From the NCBI GenBank assembly GCA_018241405.1, contig JAFEDY010000045.1, positions 671-52,165 on the forward strand: a stretch of 51,495 nt of DNA, given 5' to 3'. The notes under the pieces are model-generated. The model worked only from the letters and a program-made list of their open reading frames with translations, made no database searches and had not been told where the DNA came from. Below are positions 8,551-16,095 of this stretch, one piece after another (the stretch's first letter is position 1; each line of letters opens with the position of its first letter). The DNA is from Pseudomonadota bacterium. Its GTDB lineage: Bacteria > Pseudomonadota > Gammaproteobacteria > Burkholderiales > Burkholderiaceae_C. The position numbers and the translations under genes are program-made.

Positions 8551-8765
8551 GTATGCCCAGGGTGTTCTGCGCGGCGATGGCGGTGATGGCCGCCATGCCG
8601 CGCGCCGAAGGTCTTTTGATCGGCCCGCATGCCGGCGCCGCCGGCCGTCGGAGCCGGCGATGGACAGCACGCGCACGTTGCGCCGCTGCGGCCTTGGAAT
8701 GTCTTGCGGCGTGGTGAAAATTATGCGGCTGTGCGGCGCACGCCCCAGGCCCGGCGCCTGCCTGG
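8551..8765 (-). pseudogene. Decayed duplicate of the thiD 5' end and upstream region
   Basis: This stretch aligns base by base with 5597-5820, in the same orientation. Long runs are identical, for example gagccggcgatggacagcac and cgccgctgcggccttggaat. Protein-level traces survive as GMAAITAIAAQNTLGIR against GMTAITALTAQNTQGVR in ThiD. The start codon is destroyed (ATG replaced), two bases are missing in the GSDSGGG region, and a further deletion removes part of the AALGCYG segment. The homology continues into the thiD upstream region (gaaaattatgcgg). The racemase and NCS1 genes lie exactly between the intact gene and this remnant. Confidence 0.85.
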
Positions 8766-8793
8766 GGACGCACTGGGGATCACAGGGCGCGCA

Positions 8794-9087
8794 TCACAGG
8801 GCGCGGATAGGCTCGCCGCCGACAATGCGCGTCGGCAAGCCGGCCACGGTCGCGGGCAGATGCGCCCGGCTGCCCCTGGGGGTGTAGTGCAGCACCACCA
8901 CGCGTTGCCCAGCGGCATCGCGCTCTATCCATACGCCGTCCACGCCGGGAATGCCCATCACCTTGTCAATGACCGCCTGTGGAAGCCGGTCGGCCGCGCC
9001 ACCCGCCACCCCGGCGGCCTGCCGCGTGACCGGCAGGGGGGGCAAATCCAGAAAATCCGTAGAACCGGGGGGCAGGCTGGTCGCCAT
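8794..9087 (-). CDS. Small protein, possible protease pro-domain or partner (97 aa)
   Basis: This 97-aa protein is of unknown function. ATG 9087 follows a good AGGAG site. The N-terminal third is Pro/Gly/Ala-rich; the rest reads VIDKVMGIPGVDGVWIERD, GQRVVVLHYTPRGS and LPATVAGLPTRIVGGEPIRAL. That 'GIPGVxGV...LPxxVxGLPTRIVxxxPIRAL' layout resembles the small beta-alpha domain found at the N-terminus of some bacterial trypsin-like proteases, as in the gene directly upstream of it. It is the last gene of a six-gene minus-strand run and follows the protease by 82 bases. I infer that it is a free-standing pro-domain, inhibitor or chaperone of that protease; no function is established. No signal peptide or cysteine is present. 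Confidence 0.65.
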   Translation of the reverse strand: MATSLPPGSTDFLDLPPLPVTRQAAGVAGGAADRLPQAVIDKVMGIPGVDGVWIERDAAGQRVVVLHYTPRGSRAHLPATVAGLPTRIVGGEPIRAL

Positions 9088-9169
9088 GGCAGCTCCTATC
9101 TGGCTTGCAAGAATGCTGGCAATCGCCCGGCAAAACCGACAAAACCACGTATGGGAGCATTGTCAACCA

Positions 9170-10336
9170 TCAGGTCACGAGCTGCACGTCCAGGCTGGCC
9201 AGCACGCTGACGATAGGGTTGCCAAAGGTGGTTCCGCCACCACCCGCAAACAGCAGCGCCACGGGCGCACGGCGCGCATCCCAGGTCCAGATCAACGAGC
9301 CCGAGTCGCCGCCGGCGCTGAAGGTGCCGCCGGGCGTGCTCACCGCAATCTGATTGACAAAACGCCCGACGCGGCCGCCGCCGTAGTTGACGTTGACGGT
9401 GACCCCCACGGCCGTGACGCCGCCACGCGTGAGCTGCGTCGTGCGGCCCGACTTGCCGACCTGCATTCCCGGGGCCGCCGCCACCGGCGTAGAGCCGACA
9501 TTGAAGTAGCGGATCACACCGCCCGAGATGTACATCAGCTCCTTGCGCACGCGGTCGGGCCAGGCCCAACCGGTGGCGCAATCGACGACGTTGCTGCTGC
9601 CCGCGGCGAAGTTGATGGGCGTGAAGCGTTCGAGTATGGCGATCCGGTCGGCCGGATTGATCCCGCCGTCAAACGGGCCGGGCTGCAATATGTTGGCCCC
9701 CAGCGGCCCGCCGTTGGTGTTGGCCAGCACATGGTTGTTGCTCAGCACCATCAGCCGGTTGATGCGCGGTGCGCTGCGGCCACGTACCAGGCAGCCCAGC
9801 GTGCCTGCGGTGATGGCGAAATGCCCGCAGCTGATGCCCCCCGGCGCGGGCCGCAGGCGCATGCGGTGCGGCTGCGCGTCGATCACGCCGGTGTGCACCG
9901 CCTTGATCGGAAAGTCGCTGTCGGCCAGCGCCGAGACGCCGGCCACAGAGGCCAGCCGATCGCGCAATTCGCCATTGGACTCGGGCTCCAGCGTGTACAC
10001 CTCCAGCACCGGGTCGCCGGGCGCGCCGGCCACGGACTGGCCATCACCCACGCCCACGCCCACGCCGGTGATATTGGCATCCTGCGCGGCTTGGGACTGC
10101 ACCCCGTCGGCCTCGCGGCTGAGGCCGGTCAGCAGCTTTTCCAGGTCCGACTTCACGGCCATGATCTGGCTGTCCACGCCAGACAGAAAGGCCTCGGTTT
10201 CCGATGCGACGGCTTCGCTTTCCATGGCGTTGTCGTCATCCGGGGCTTCAAACCCTGCAAGATCGCTGGACATGCCTTCCTGCCCAACGCCGGCATGGGG
10301 TTCCTGGAATTCACTATGGGACTTCTTGGTAGCCAT
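9170..10336 (-). CDS. Trypsin-like serine peptidase without a signal peptide
   Basis: This is a 388-aa protein. Residues 1-85 are acidic and probably disordered or helical. Residues about 86-155 (DANITGVGVGVGDGQ...) look like a small pro-domain. Residues 160-388 are a chymotrypsin-fold peptidase with His202 in LSNNHVLAN, Asp252 in NVVDCATG, and Ser345 in the GGDSGSLIW nucleophile motif, so the triad looks complete. The arrangement resembles the NAL1-like bacterial trypsin family. There is no signal peptide, so it acts in the cytoplasm or leaves by an unknown route. ATG 10336 is preceded by AAGGAGAT. It lies between the 86-aa and the 97-aa genes in one co-directional run. The substrate is unknown; the 778-aa Cys-rich protein of the same run is a candidate. 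Confidence 0.82.
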   Translation of the reverse strand: MATKKSHSEFQEPHAGVGQEGMSSDLAGFEAPDDDNAMESEAVASETEAFLSGVDSQIMAVKSDLEKLLTGLSREADGVQSQAAQDANITGVGVGVGDGQSVAGAPGDPVLEVYTLEPESNGELRDRLASVAGVSALADSDFPIKAVHTGVIDAQPHRMRLRPAPGGISCGHFAITAGTLGCLVRGRSAPRINRLMVLSNNHVLANTNGGPLGANILQPGPFDGGINPADRIAILERFTPINFAAGSSNVVDCATGWAWPDRVRKELMYISGGVIRYFNVGSTPVAAAPGMQVGKSGRTTQLTRGGVTAVGVTVNVNYGGGRVGRFVNQIAVSTPGGTFSAGGDSGSLIWTWDARRAPVALLFAGGGGTTFGNPIVSVLASLDVQLVT

Positions 10337-10415
10337 GATGATCTCCTTGAAGGGCCGTCAAGCCCTGGTTGAACAAACCACTGACCTCACGCGACGCGTT
10401 CGCAGACTGTTGGCA

Positions 10416-10676
10416 CTAGGGGCCGCGCCGGAAGATCCCTCTCTTGAGCAGCCCCGCAACATCGCGGGCGTCCACCATCTGCACGGCGCGCATCGCGGAG
10501 AAGGGATAGGCCGCCCCCGTGAAGGCGCCGCGCACGACAACGGGCGCCGCACCGAGGTAGCGCATGGGCGTGGCCGCACGCCCCATGGAACTGCCGGCCA
10601 TCGGTGTCACACCCGTTGGCAGCACGCCCGACGGGCTAGCCTTCAGAGCCATCCGGCCTTGACCGCAACATGACAT
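10416..10676 (-). CDS. 86-aa protein with N-terminal MSCCGQ motif
   Basis: The function of this small protein is unknown. The start is ATG 10676, with GGAGG nine bases upstream. It begins MSCCGQG, has a Gly/Ser/Pro-rich middle (residues ~10-40), and a compact basic C-terminal half with YLGAAPVVVRGAFTGAAYPF, VQMVDARDVAGLL and KRGIFRRGP. A 'RG..TG..Y.F......VDARD...LL......R' pattern of this kind occurs in small proteins near phage or secreted-protein loci, but I cannot assign a family. It overlaps the upstream DUF1360 gene by 41 bases in another frame, which implies translational coupling, and is followed after 79 bases by the protease. The adjacent cysteines C3-C4 echo the CC pairs of the 778-aa protein. 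Confidence 0.7.
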   Translation of the reverse strand: MSCCGQGRMALKASPSGVLPTGVTPMAGSSMGRAATPMRYLGAAPVVVRGAFTGAAYPFSAMRAVQMVDARDVAGLLKRGIFRRGP

Positions 10677-11010
10677 GATCGTCGTCCTCCGGAAAATCCA
10701 GCCCCTGTGCCTGCAGTTCCTGCTGCGCGCCACCTATGCGCTCCAGCAGGCAGGCGGCGCCCGACAGCGCCAGCCAGGCAAGCACCCATTCCCCCAATGA
10801 GCGGGCAACGGCCACGGCAAACGGCATGGCCACCCATATCGACAGGCAATGAAAGCAGTCCATCCAACTGCCCAGCCAGCCCGTTCCCAATCGCAGCCGC
10901 AGCCTCAGAACCAGGTCGGCCGGGCCGTCTTCTTCGGCGATCAGATGCGTGACGCGCCAGGTCGCCAGCGCCGCCAGCACATAGGCAAGCCATGGGTTGA
11001 TGGCGTTCAC
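10636..11010 (-). CDS. DUF1360-family membrane protein
   Basis: This 124-aa protein probably sits in the inner membrane. An N-terminal hydrophobic helix (LAYVLAALATWRVTHLIAEE) is followed by the conserved amphipathic segment with GPADLVLRLR, then MDCFHCLSIWVAMPFAVAVA, which contains the DUF1360 CxxC (DCFHC) entering a second hydrophobic stretch, and a third segment (WVLAWLALSGAACLLER). Translation starts at GTG 11010 (MNAINPW) with only a weak upstream purine run. It is 45 bases after the 778-aa gene and overlaps the MSCCG gene by 41 bases. DUF1360 has no established biochemical role. Here it is the only membrane protein of the six-gene run and so may anchor or export its partners. Confidence 0.8.
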   Translation of the reverse strand: MNAINPWLAYVLAALATWRVTHLIAEEDGPADLVLRLRLRLGTGWLGSWMDCFHCLSIWVAMPFAVAVARSLGEWVLAWLALSGAACLLERIGGAQQELQAQGLDFPEDDDHVMLRSRPDGSEG

Positions 11011-11055
11011 GACCGTCGCGCCTCACGTTGACCGAACGCCTCGCTGCCCGCCCCG

Positions 11056-13392
11056 TCATCCCAGGTTTCCTCCTTCGGCTCCGTCCGCCCCGCGCCGCGG
11101 CGGGCATACGCCGGGGCACAGGTCCGGGCGCAGCACGGTGAAGGACAATTCGAACTGGTTGTAGTGCGTCACGCTCGGGTCCGAGCAGCCGTTCGTGGTG
11201 CGCTTCCAGGCCCACAGGCGCAGCAGGTAGGCGCAGCACTCGGGGAAATCCGCGCCGCGCAGCGTGACCTTGAAGTCGCCGCCATGCCAGTGCGCGCGCG
11301 GCGCACCCTGGGCCAGTGCCTGGCTGTAGCTCGGGCCGAACTCCGCGGTCGGGTCAGCCGACAGCACGCCCACGCCTCCGCTCGCGTCCACATACAGCGG
11401 CGCGGCGATGTAGAAGGCTTGGTTGGCGCCATATTCGGCACGCAGCCAGTAACCGCCGAGATGGCCGTCTTGCACCGTCGCCGGGCAGGTCACGCTGAAG
11501 TGGATGCTCAGCGTGTCGGTGGGCGCCAGCCGCGCGATGTCGCAGGCGGAAATGCATTCCTGGCCCGGCAGCCCTTCGTTCTTCCAGATCTCGCGGATGT
11601 AGCAGTCGGGCTCGACCGTGCAGGCGTGGATGATGCCGCCGCAGGCATGCGGGATCTTGCACGGTGCCGGCAGACTGGGCGCTGGGTGGGTCTTGCCCTG
11701 GTTGTCAATGCGCAGGTAGACGCGCTCGGCGGTGGTGGTGCCGCAAGCCGGCAGGATGCGCTCGCTGGCCGCGACCAGGTTGTCGGCGGCGTCGGCGGCA
11801 AAGCCGTCGAACTGCAGCTGGTAGAGCGCGTCGGGCGTGAGTCCGGGCTGCGTGGTGTCAAAGTAGAACAGCGTGTCATAGTCGTTCCAGATCACCTGTC
11901 CGCCAAAGCGCGGAATGGCCGGGTGCATATCCTCGTAATGGCGCCGCGTGATGGTCACCAACTGGCCGTTCTTGGGCGCGGGCGTGAACGCCACCGGCAC
12001 GAAGGTGGAACCGTCCCAGTAGCTGCGCGTGAACCCGCCGAATGCCTGCGTCGCCAGATCGGCCCAGGGCGCGCCATCCTTGGAGGCCTGCACCTTGAAG
12101 TAGTCCACGTCCCAGCCCAGGCCGCCGCGGATCTGCAGCGATCCGTAGAACGGGTTGTCCTTCCACGGGTCGGCAGCGGCCGCGCCGGTGCGCGCATAGC
12201 CGCGCAGGTCGGGCGGGCCGGCATCGGCGCTGATCTGATCGACCGGCGTGCAGCCGACCCAGGTGAGCTTGAGGCACTCGGGGCATTCGGGGTCGCGGCA
12301 GCTGGGAATGCAGCAGGCGAGGTCGTTGGCGATCAGCGTGACGTTGAGCGTGGTCGGGATGTCCCAGCGCGTCTGCGCGTTGGACTCCTGGTAGATCACG
12401 TTGATGCGGTCGCCGCAGCGCTGTGTCGCGCTGAAGACGATGTCCGGTGCGCAATCATTCCTGTCCCACCACGGCCACACGCGCTGTGCGACCAGCTCGG
12501 CCGAGGCGGGAAGCCTGGCGCGCACGGCCTCGGCCGAAATCGTGGCCGTGGCCTGCTGCACGGCGGGCAGGGACAGCGCACCGTGCGTAGCGGCCGCCAG
12601 CACCGGGCCCGGCAGGCTCGCGGCGCCGCCCAGCCACTGCTGGAACATGGTCGGGTCGGGGTCGGGCCCCGGAGGCAGGGGCGGCAGCGCCGGCTCCATG
12701 GTTGCGAGCAGCTGCTGTATGCGTGCCAGGATGTCCGGGTCGATGGCTGGGCTCGGCCGCAGCCAGGGCAGCCAGCGCAGGCAGCACCAGCGCAAGCTCA
12801 TGTGGAAATTGCCGTTGATGTCGGTGGTCGCGCTCGCAATCTGGTCACGCCAGTACCACCACCAGAAGCGGTCCACATCCCAGGCTTGCACAACGGCACC
12901 AGGCACTGGCTCGTCGCAGAAGGTCCAGCGGTGCAGCCGGGGGTCGTAGTGCCAGTGGCGGCAGACCATGCGGCCGTTGATCGTGTAGGTGCGGCAGCAG
13001 ACCAGCCAGCAATGGTAGATGGACGGATCGACGACGACGGAGCCAAGCTTGAGTTGCGCGACCTCTGTCGCGGCGGCTTTGGCCGTGCCGGGCTCGCGCG
13101 GTGCTGCGGGATCCACCACCTGCCTGACAGTGTCTAGGGCCAGCAGTTCGCGGTCGCTCACGTTGGGACCAGCCAGAAAAACCACGGGGCAGGGTCGGCC
13201 CGCCCCCGGGAGCACAGGCGGCACGAACGCCAGCTCGAACGGCAGGCGCCGCTCCTTGGCCTCACGCGGTTTGACGACGGTCGCGCCGAGGATGCGGCCC
13301 TCATGCGCGACGGCCACGCGCAGTTCCATACCGGGTTGGAATTGTTCGTCCGCAATTTGGCTCAGATCCAACTCACCGAAGATCTTGATCAT
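11056..13392 (-). CDS. 778-aa Cys/Trp-rich multidomain protein, unknown function
   Basis: I do not recognise a named family. Residues 1-95 look like a beta-sandwich. Residues about 115-205 hold a transthyretin/carboxypeptidase-regulatory-like fold (VPGAVVQAWDVDRFWWWYWR then TTDINGNFHMSLRWCC) with an aromatic run WWWYW at 177-181. Residues 210-250 are Pro-rich. A cysteine cluster lies at 360-381 (CC, C365, C370, C373, C381). The C-terminal 350 residues look beta-rich, with two further CC or CxC sites. There is no signal peptide or membrane helix. ATG 13392 follows AGGAG with good spacing. It is the first structural gene after the AraC regulator (91-base gap) and is followed by DUF1360, MSCCG and protease genes. 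It could be a surface or secreted scaffold and a protease substrate; that is inference. Confidence 0.75.
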   Translation of the reverse strand: MIKIFGELDLSQIADEQFQPGMELRVAVAHEGRILGATVVKPREAKERRLPFELAFVPPVLPGAGRPCPVVFLAGPNVSDRELLALDTVRQVVDPAAPREPGTAKAAATEVAQLKLGSVVVDPSIYHCWLVCCRTYTINGRMVCRHWHYDPRLHRWTFCDEPVPGAVVQAWDVDRFWWWYWRDQIASATTDINGNFHMSLRWCCLRWLPWLRPSPAIDPDILARIQQLLATMEPALPPLPPGPDPDPTMFQQWLGGAASLPGPVLAAATHGALSLPAVQQATATISAEAVRARLPASAELVAQRVWPWWDRNDCAPDIVFSATQRCGDRINVIYQESNAQTRWDIPTTLNVTLIANDLACCIPSCRDPECPECLKLTWVGCTPVDQISADAGPPDLRGYARTGAAAADPWKDNPFYGSLQIRGGLGWDVDYFKVQASKDGAPWADLATQAFGGFTRSYWDGSTFVPVAFTPAPKNGQLVTITRRHYEDMHPAIPRFGGQVIWNDYDTLFYFDTTQPGLTPDALYQLQFDGFAADAADNLVAASERILPACGTTTAERVYLRIDNQGKTHPAPSLPAPCKIPHACGGIIHACTVEPDCYIREIWKNEGLPGQECISACDIARLAPTDTLSIHFSVTCPATVQDGHLGGYWLRAEYGANQAFYIAAPLYVDASGGVGVLSADPTAEFGPSYSQALAQGAPRAHWHGGDFKVTLRGADFPECCAYLLRLWAWKRTTNGCSDPSVTHYNQFELSFTVLRPDLCPGVCPPRRGADGAEGGNLG

Positions 13393-13483
13393 GGTGGGCT
13401 CCTAGCGACGGGAGCCTCCAGCATGCGGCGGCGACGCGCCACCCGGTTAGCACCGGCCTGCGCGTTTGTCGCACGATCCTGCG

Positions 13484-14260
13484 CTACGAACGCTGTCGCT
13501 GGTATTGCGTCGCCGGCACGCCGACGAAGCGGCGGAACACGCGCCCGAAGTACGAAAGGTCGTTGAAGCCCACGGCATAGGCCACCTGAGACACCGATGA
13601 GCCCGGCTCGCCCAGAAGGTCGCGCGCCCTGGCCACGCGGTACTGCAACAGAAAGCGGCTGAACGACAGCCCATGCTCGCGATGAAAGGCGCGGCTGAAC
13701 TCGGATTCAGACAGATGGCACAGCCCGGCCACGACCTTGACCGGGCAACCCTCGGCAAAATGCTCGCTGACCCAGGCTACGGCGGCGGAGGTCCGAGGCG
13801 CCGCCATCAGCGGCTTGCGCAAATGCCCGGCCGGCGCGCGCAAATCGGCCGGCAATTCGGTGGCCAGCCAGCCATCGCGCGCCATGGGGTCCGCCACGCT
13901 GGACATCAAGACCTCGACCAGGCGCGCCAGCATCTCGGGCGTGACCGGCAGCACACGGTAGTCCCACACGCGGCAGCGAAAGGCCCACACGGCCAGTGCC
14001 TCGGTGTGGTATTCGGTGAACATCAGCACCGGCAGCGTTGGGAACGCGTGCCGCACCAGGGGTACAGCAGCCAGGCGAATTCGGTCGGGGTAGTCGAACT
14101 CCATACCCACGAAATGCGGGCGCTGGGTCTCGATGCTATGCACGGCCTCGGCCAGCTGCGTGATGCGCGTGATGCCGCAATACGCCTCGGCATCGGGCCA
14201 CAGGCCGCGCTGCTGCGGCATGCAGCGCAGGTCGAGCCATACGGCGCGCGGCACACTCAT
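13484..14260 (-). CDS. AraC-family regulator with degenerate receiver-like domain
   Basis: This is a 258-aa transcription factor. Residues 1-120 have the strand/helix rhythm of a response-regulator receiver: Asp56 in GMEFDYPDR could be the phosphoacceptor and Thr82 (MFTEYH) is in place, but the conserved Lys of the KP motif is replaced (DYRVLPV) and the N-terminal acidic pair is not obvious. Residues ~160-258 are an AraC double helix-turn-helix with SESEFSRAFHREHGLSFSRF and VAYAVGFNDLSYFGRVFRRF. The start is ATG 14260; the open frame continues 56 codons upstream without family resemblance. It heads the six-gene minus-strand run and most likely controls it. The signal is unknown, and phosphorylation-independent sensing is possible. 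Confidence 0.85.
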   Translation of the reverse strand: MSVPRAVWLDLRCMPQQRGLWPDAEAYCGITRITQLAEAVHSIETQRPHFVGMEFDYPDRIRLAAVPLVRHAFPTLPVLMFTEYHTEALAVWAFRCRVWDYRVLPVTPEMLARLVEVLMSSVADPMARDGWLATELPADLRAPAGHLRKPLMAAPRTSAAVAWVSEHFAEGCPVKVVAGLCHLSESEFSRAFHREHGLSFSRFLLQYRVARARDLLGEPGSSVSQVAYAVGFNDLSYFGRVFRRFVGVPATQYQRQRS

Positions 14261-14630
14261 GGCACCGCCCAGGTTAGTGCCCACACCGGCCGAACGCCGC
14301 GCTGCGCGCTGCCAAGCAAAGCCTGCACGCGACGGAGACGCTGCAAAACTTCGACTGCTTGCGGGTTGCCAATGCACGTGCGGGTCACGATGGGCTCCTT
14401 GACGACCGCCCCACGACTTGGCTTGCACGCGGCCATTGCCCGGATGCTAGAAAACATCGTTGACAACGCCTGTATTCAATTTAAAAATTCGTGTCTAGTT
14501 GCCACTGAAAATGCGTGCACCCGGTCGGAATGTGCTGACCATCTATCGGCAATTGATGGGCAGCCGAGATCCTGCGCCACATCAACGCCGGGGGCTTGGC
14601 AGCTGTGCTGTAATGGCGGCCACGGACGAA
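14261..14630. other. Intergenic region between AraC gene and thi riboswitch
   Basis: This 370-base divergent control region has no supported gene. An AT-rich stretch (about 14455-14500) contains TTGACA (14460-14465) and, 16 bases on, TAAAAA, a possible promoter towards the thi operon. No clear promoter for the minus-strand cassette was identified. A 67-codon open frame at 14476-14679 overlaps the riboswitch and is not credible. Confidence 0.5.
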
Positions 14631-14712
14631 ACAGGGGTGTCCCCGCCGCATTGACGGGCGACTGAGAAATACCCTTCACACCCGATCCAGGTCATGCTGG
14701 CGTGGGGAGTTT
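14631..14712 (+). promoter_or_regulatory. TPP riboswitch (thi-box)
   Basis: The conserved parts of the thiamine pyrophosphate aptamer are in order: ggggtgtc near 14634, then gactgagaaatacccttcac (14670-14689, the CUGAGA-ACCC pyrimidine-sensor part), then cccgatccaggtcatgctgg (14691-14710), and the closing cgtgggga. It lies 54 bases in front of thiO and would switch off thiO-thiS-thiG-thiE when TPP is abundant. The expression platform is not obvious; ribosome-site occlusion or a terminator around 14713-14740 are both possible. Confidence 0.93.
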
Positions 14713-14765
14713 CCAGCATCGGTGCCCTGCCCCGTTTTGTCCTGCCACCCAGGACTCGAACGACG

Positions 14766-15887
14766 ATGTTTGCGCAGCCACCGCTTTCCTCCCCCCCCTC
14801 CTTCATCACCATCCTTGGCGGCGGCCTCATGGGCCGGCTGTTGGCCGTGGCGCTGGCGCGCCAGGGCCACCGGGTCGAGGTACACGAGGCCGGCGGCCGC
14901 GACGGCGCCAGCAGCGCCGCCCATGTGGCCGCGGCCATGGTGGCGCCGCTGGCCGAGTCCATCGTCGCCGAGCCGGGCGTGGTGCGCATGGGCCAGCATT
15001 CGCTGGCGCGCTGGCCCGAGCTGCTGGCCCAGCTGGTGCAACCGGTGTACTTCCAGCACAACGGCACGCTCATCATCTGGCACCGCCAGGACGCGCCCGA
15101 GGCCGCGCGCCTGCGCCAAAAATTCGAGCAGACTCAGGGTGCAGTGTCCCAACTGCCGCACATGCAGGCGCTGGACGCTGCGGCGCTGGCGGAGCGCGAG
15201 CCGGCCCTGGCCGGGCGCTTCGGCCAGGGCCTGTACCTGCCCGGTGAGGGCCAGCTGGACAACCGCCAGCTGCTGGACGCCCTGGCCGCGACCATGGACG
15301 CACTGGGCGTCGCCGTGCACTGGCACAGCGCGCGGGCTCCTGAGGACTTCGCCCCCGGCAGCGCCGGCCAACCCGACTGGCTGCTCGACTGCCGCGGCCT
15401 GGGCGCGCGCGCAGACTGGCAGGGACTGCGCGGCGTGCGCGGCGAGGTGGTGCGCCTGCACGCACCGGACGTCACGCTGCAGCGCCCCACGCGCCTGGTA
15501 CACCCACGCTACTCCATCTACCTGGCACCCAAAGAGAATCACCACTTCGTCATCGGTGCGACCGAGATAGAGTCCGAGGACCTGTCGCCAGCCAGCGTGC
15601 GCTCTACGCTGGAGCTGCTGTCCGCCGCCTACGCCGTGCACCCCGGCTTTGCCGAGGCGCGCATCACCGAGCTGACCACGCAGTGCCGCCCCACGCTGCC
15701 CGACAACCTGCCCGCCATTCGCGTGCCGCGCGATCGCGTGCTGCAGGTCAACGGCCTGTACCGCCACGGCTTCATGATCGCCCCGGCCATGCTGGACGTG
15801 GTCATGCAGTTGCTGGTCGAGGGACAATCGAGCCTGGCCCCCGGTTTCGATCTGGCGCTGCACGGCGGCGCCGCCACCCCTGCATGA
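14766..15887 (+). CDS. thiO: ThiO, glycine oxidase
   Basis: This 373-aa FAD-dependent amine oxidase of the DAO family oxidises glycine to iminoglycine (dehydroglycine) for thiazole synthesis. The Rossmann motif ITILGGGLMGRLLAVALARQGH starts at about residue 14, followed by EAGG and AAHVAAAMVAPLAE. The substrate-domain and C-terminal FAD-binding features include HPRYSIYLAPKENHHFVIGATE, LPDNLPAIR and VNGLYRHGFMIAPAM. The ATG at 14766 places 14 residues before the first strand. It is the first gene after the TPP riboswitch, and its TGA overlaps the thiS ATG (ATGA), so expression of the two is coupled. Confidence 0.93.
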   Translation: MFAQPPLSSPPSFITILGGGLMGRLLAVALARQGHRVEVHEAGGRDGASSAAHVAAAMVAPLAESIVAEPGVVRMGQHSLARWPELLAQLVQPVYFQHNGTLIIWHRQDAPEAARLRQKFEQTQGAVSQLPHMQALDAAALAEREPALAGRFGQGLYLPGEGQLDNRQLLDALAATMDALGVAVHWHSARAPEDFAPGSAGQPDWLLDCRGLGARADWQGLRGVRGEVVRLHAPDVTLQRPTRLVHPRYSIYLAPKENHHFVIGATEIESEDLSPASVRSTLELLSAAYAVHPGFAEARITELTTQCRPTLPDNLPAIRVPRDRVLQVNGLYRHGFMIAPAMLDVVMQLLVEGQSSLAPGFDLALHGGAATPA

Positions 15888-16081
15888 ACATCCTCATCAA
15901 CCAGAACACCGTAGAACTGCCCGACAGCGCCAGCGTGGCCGACGCCGTGGCCCACCTGGCCCCCACGCCGCCGTTTGCCGTGGCCGTGAACCTGCAGTTC
16001 GTGCCGCGCGCCCGCTACGCCGCGCAGCCGCTGCAGGCCGGCGACAGCGTGGAAATCATCGCCCCGGTCACCGGCGGCTGA
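15884..16081 (+). CDS. thiS: ThiS, sulfur-carrier protein
   Basis: This 65-aa ubiquitin-like protein carries sulfur as a C-terminal thiocarboxylate for thiazole formation by ThiG. It has the expected length, the beta-grasp pattern (MNILINQNTVEL, AVAVNLQFVPR), the near-terminal GDSVEIIAPVTGG, and the essential Gly-Gly end. Its ATG overlaps the thiO stop by four bases, and thiG follows after 14 bases. The adenylating enzyme ThiF is not in the window. Confidence 0.95.
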   Translation: MNILINQNTVELPDSASVADAVAHLAPTPPFAVAVNLQFVPRARYAAQPLQAGDSVEIIAPVTGG

Positions 16082-16095
16082 AAGCAGACAACACC

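Noticed and set aside
11164..13137. A 657-codon plus-strand frame opposite the 778-aa gene
   Set aside because: Because the 778-aa protein is unfamiliar I compared both strands. The minus-strand frame has a good AGGAG start site, conserved-looking Cys/Trp motifs and fits the co-directional run; the plus-strand product is Arg/Gly/Ala-rich filler.
14476..14679. A 67-aa minus-strand frame across the thi riboswitch
   Set aside because: It runs antisense through the aptamer and has no start site or conserved pattern.
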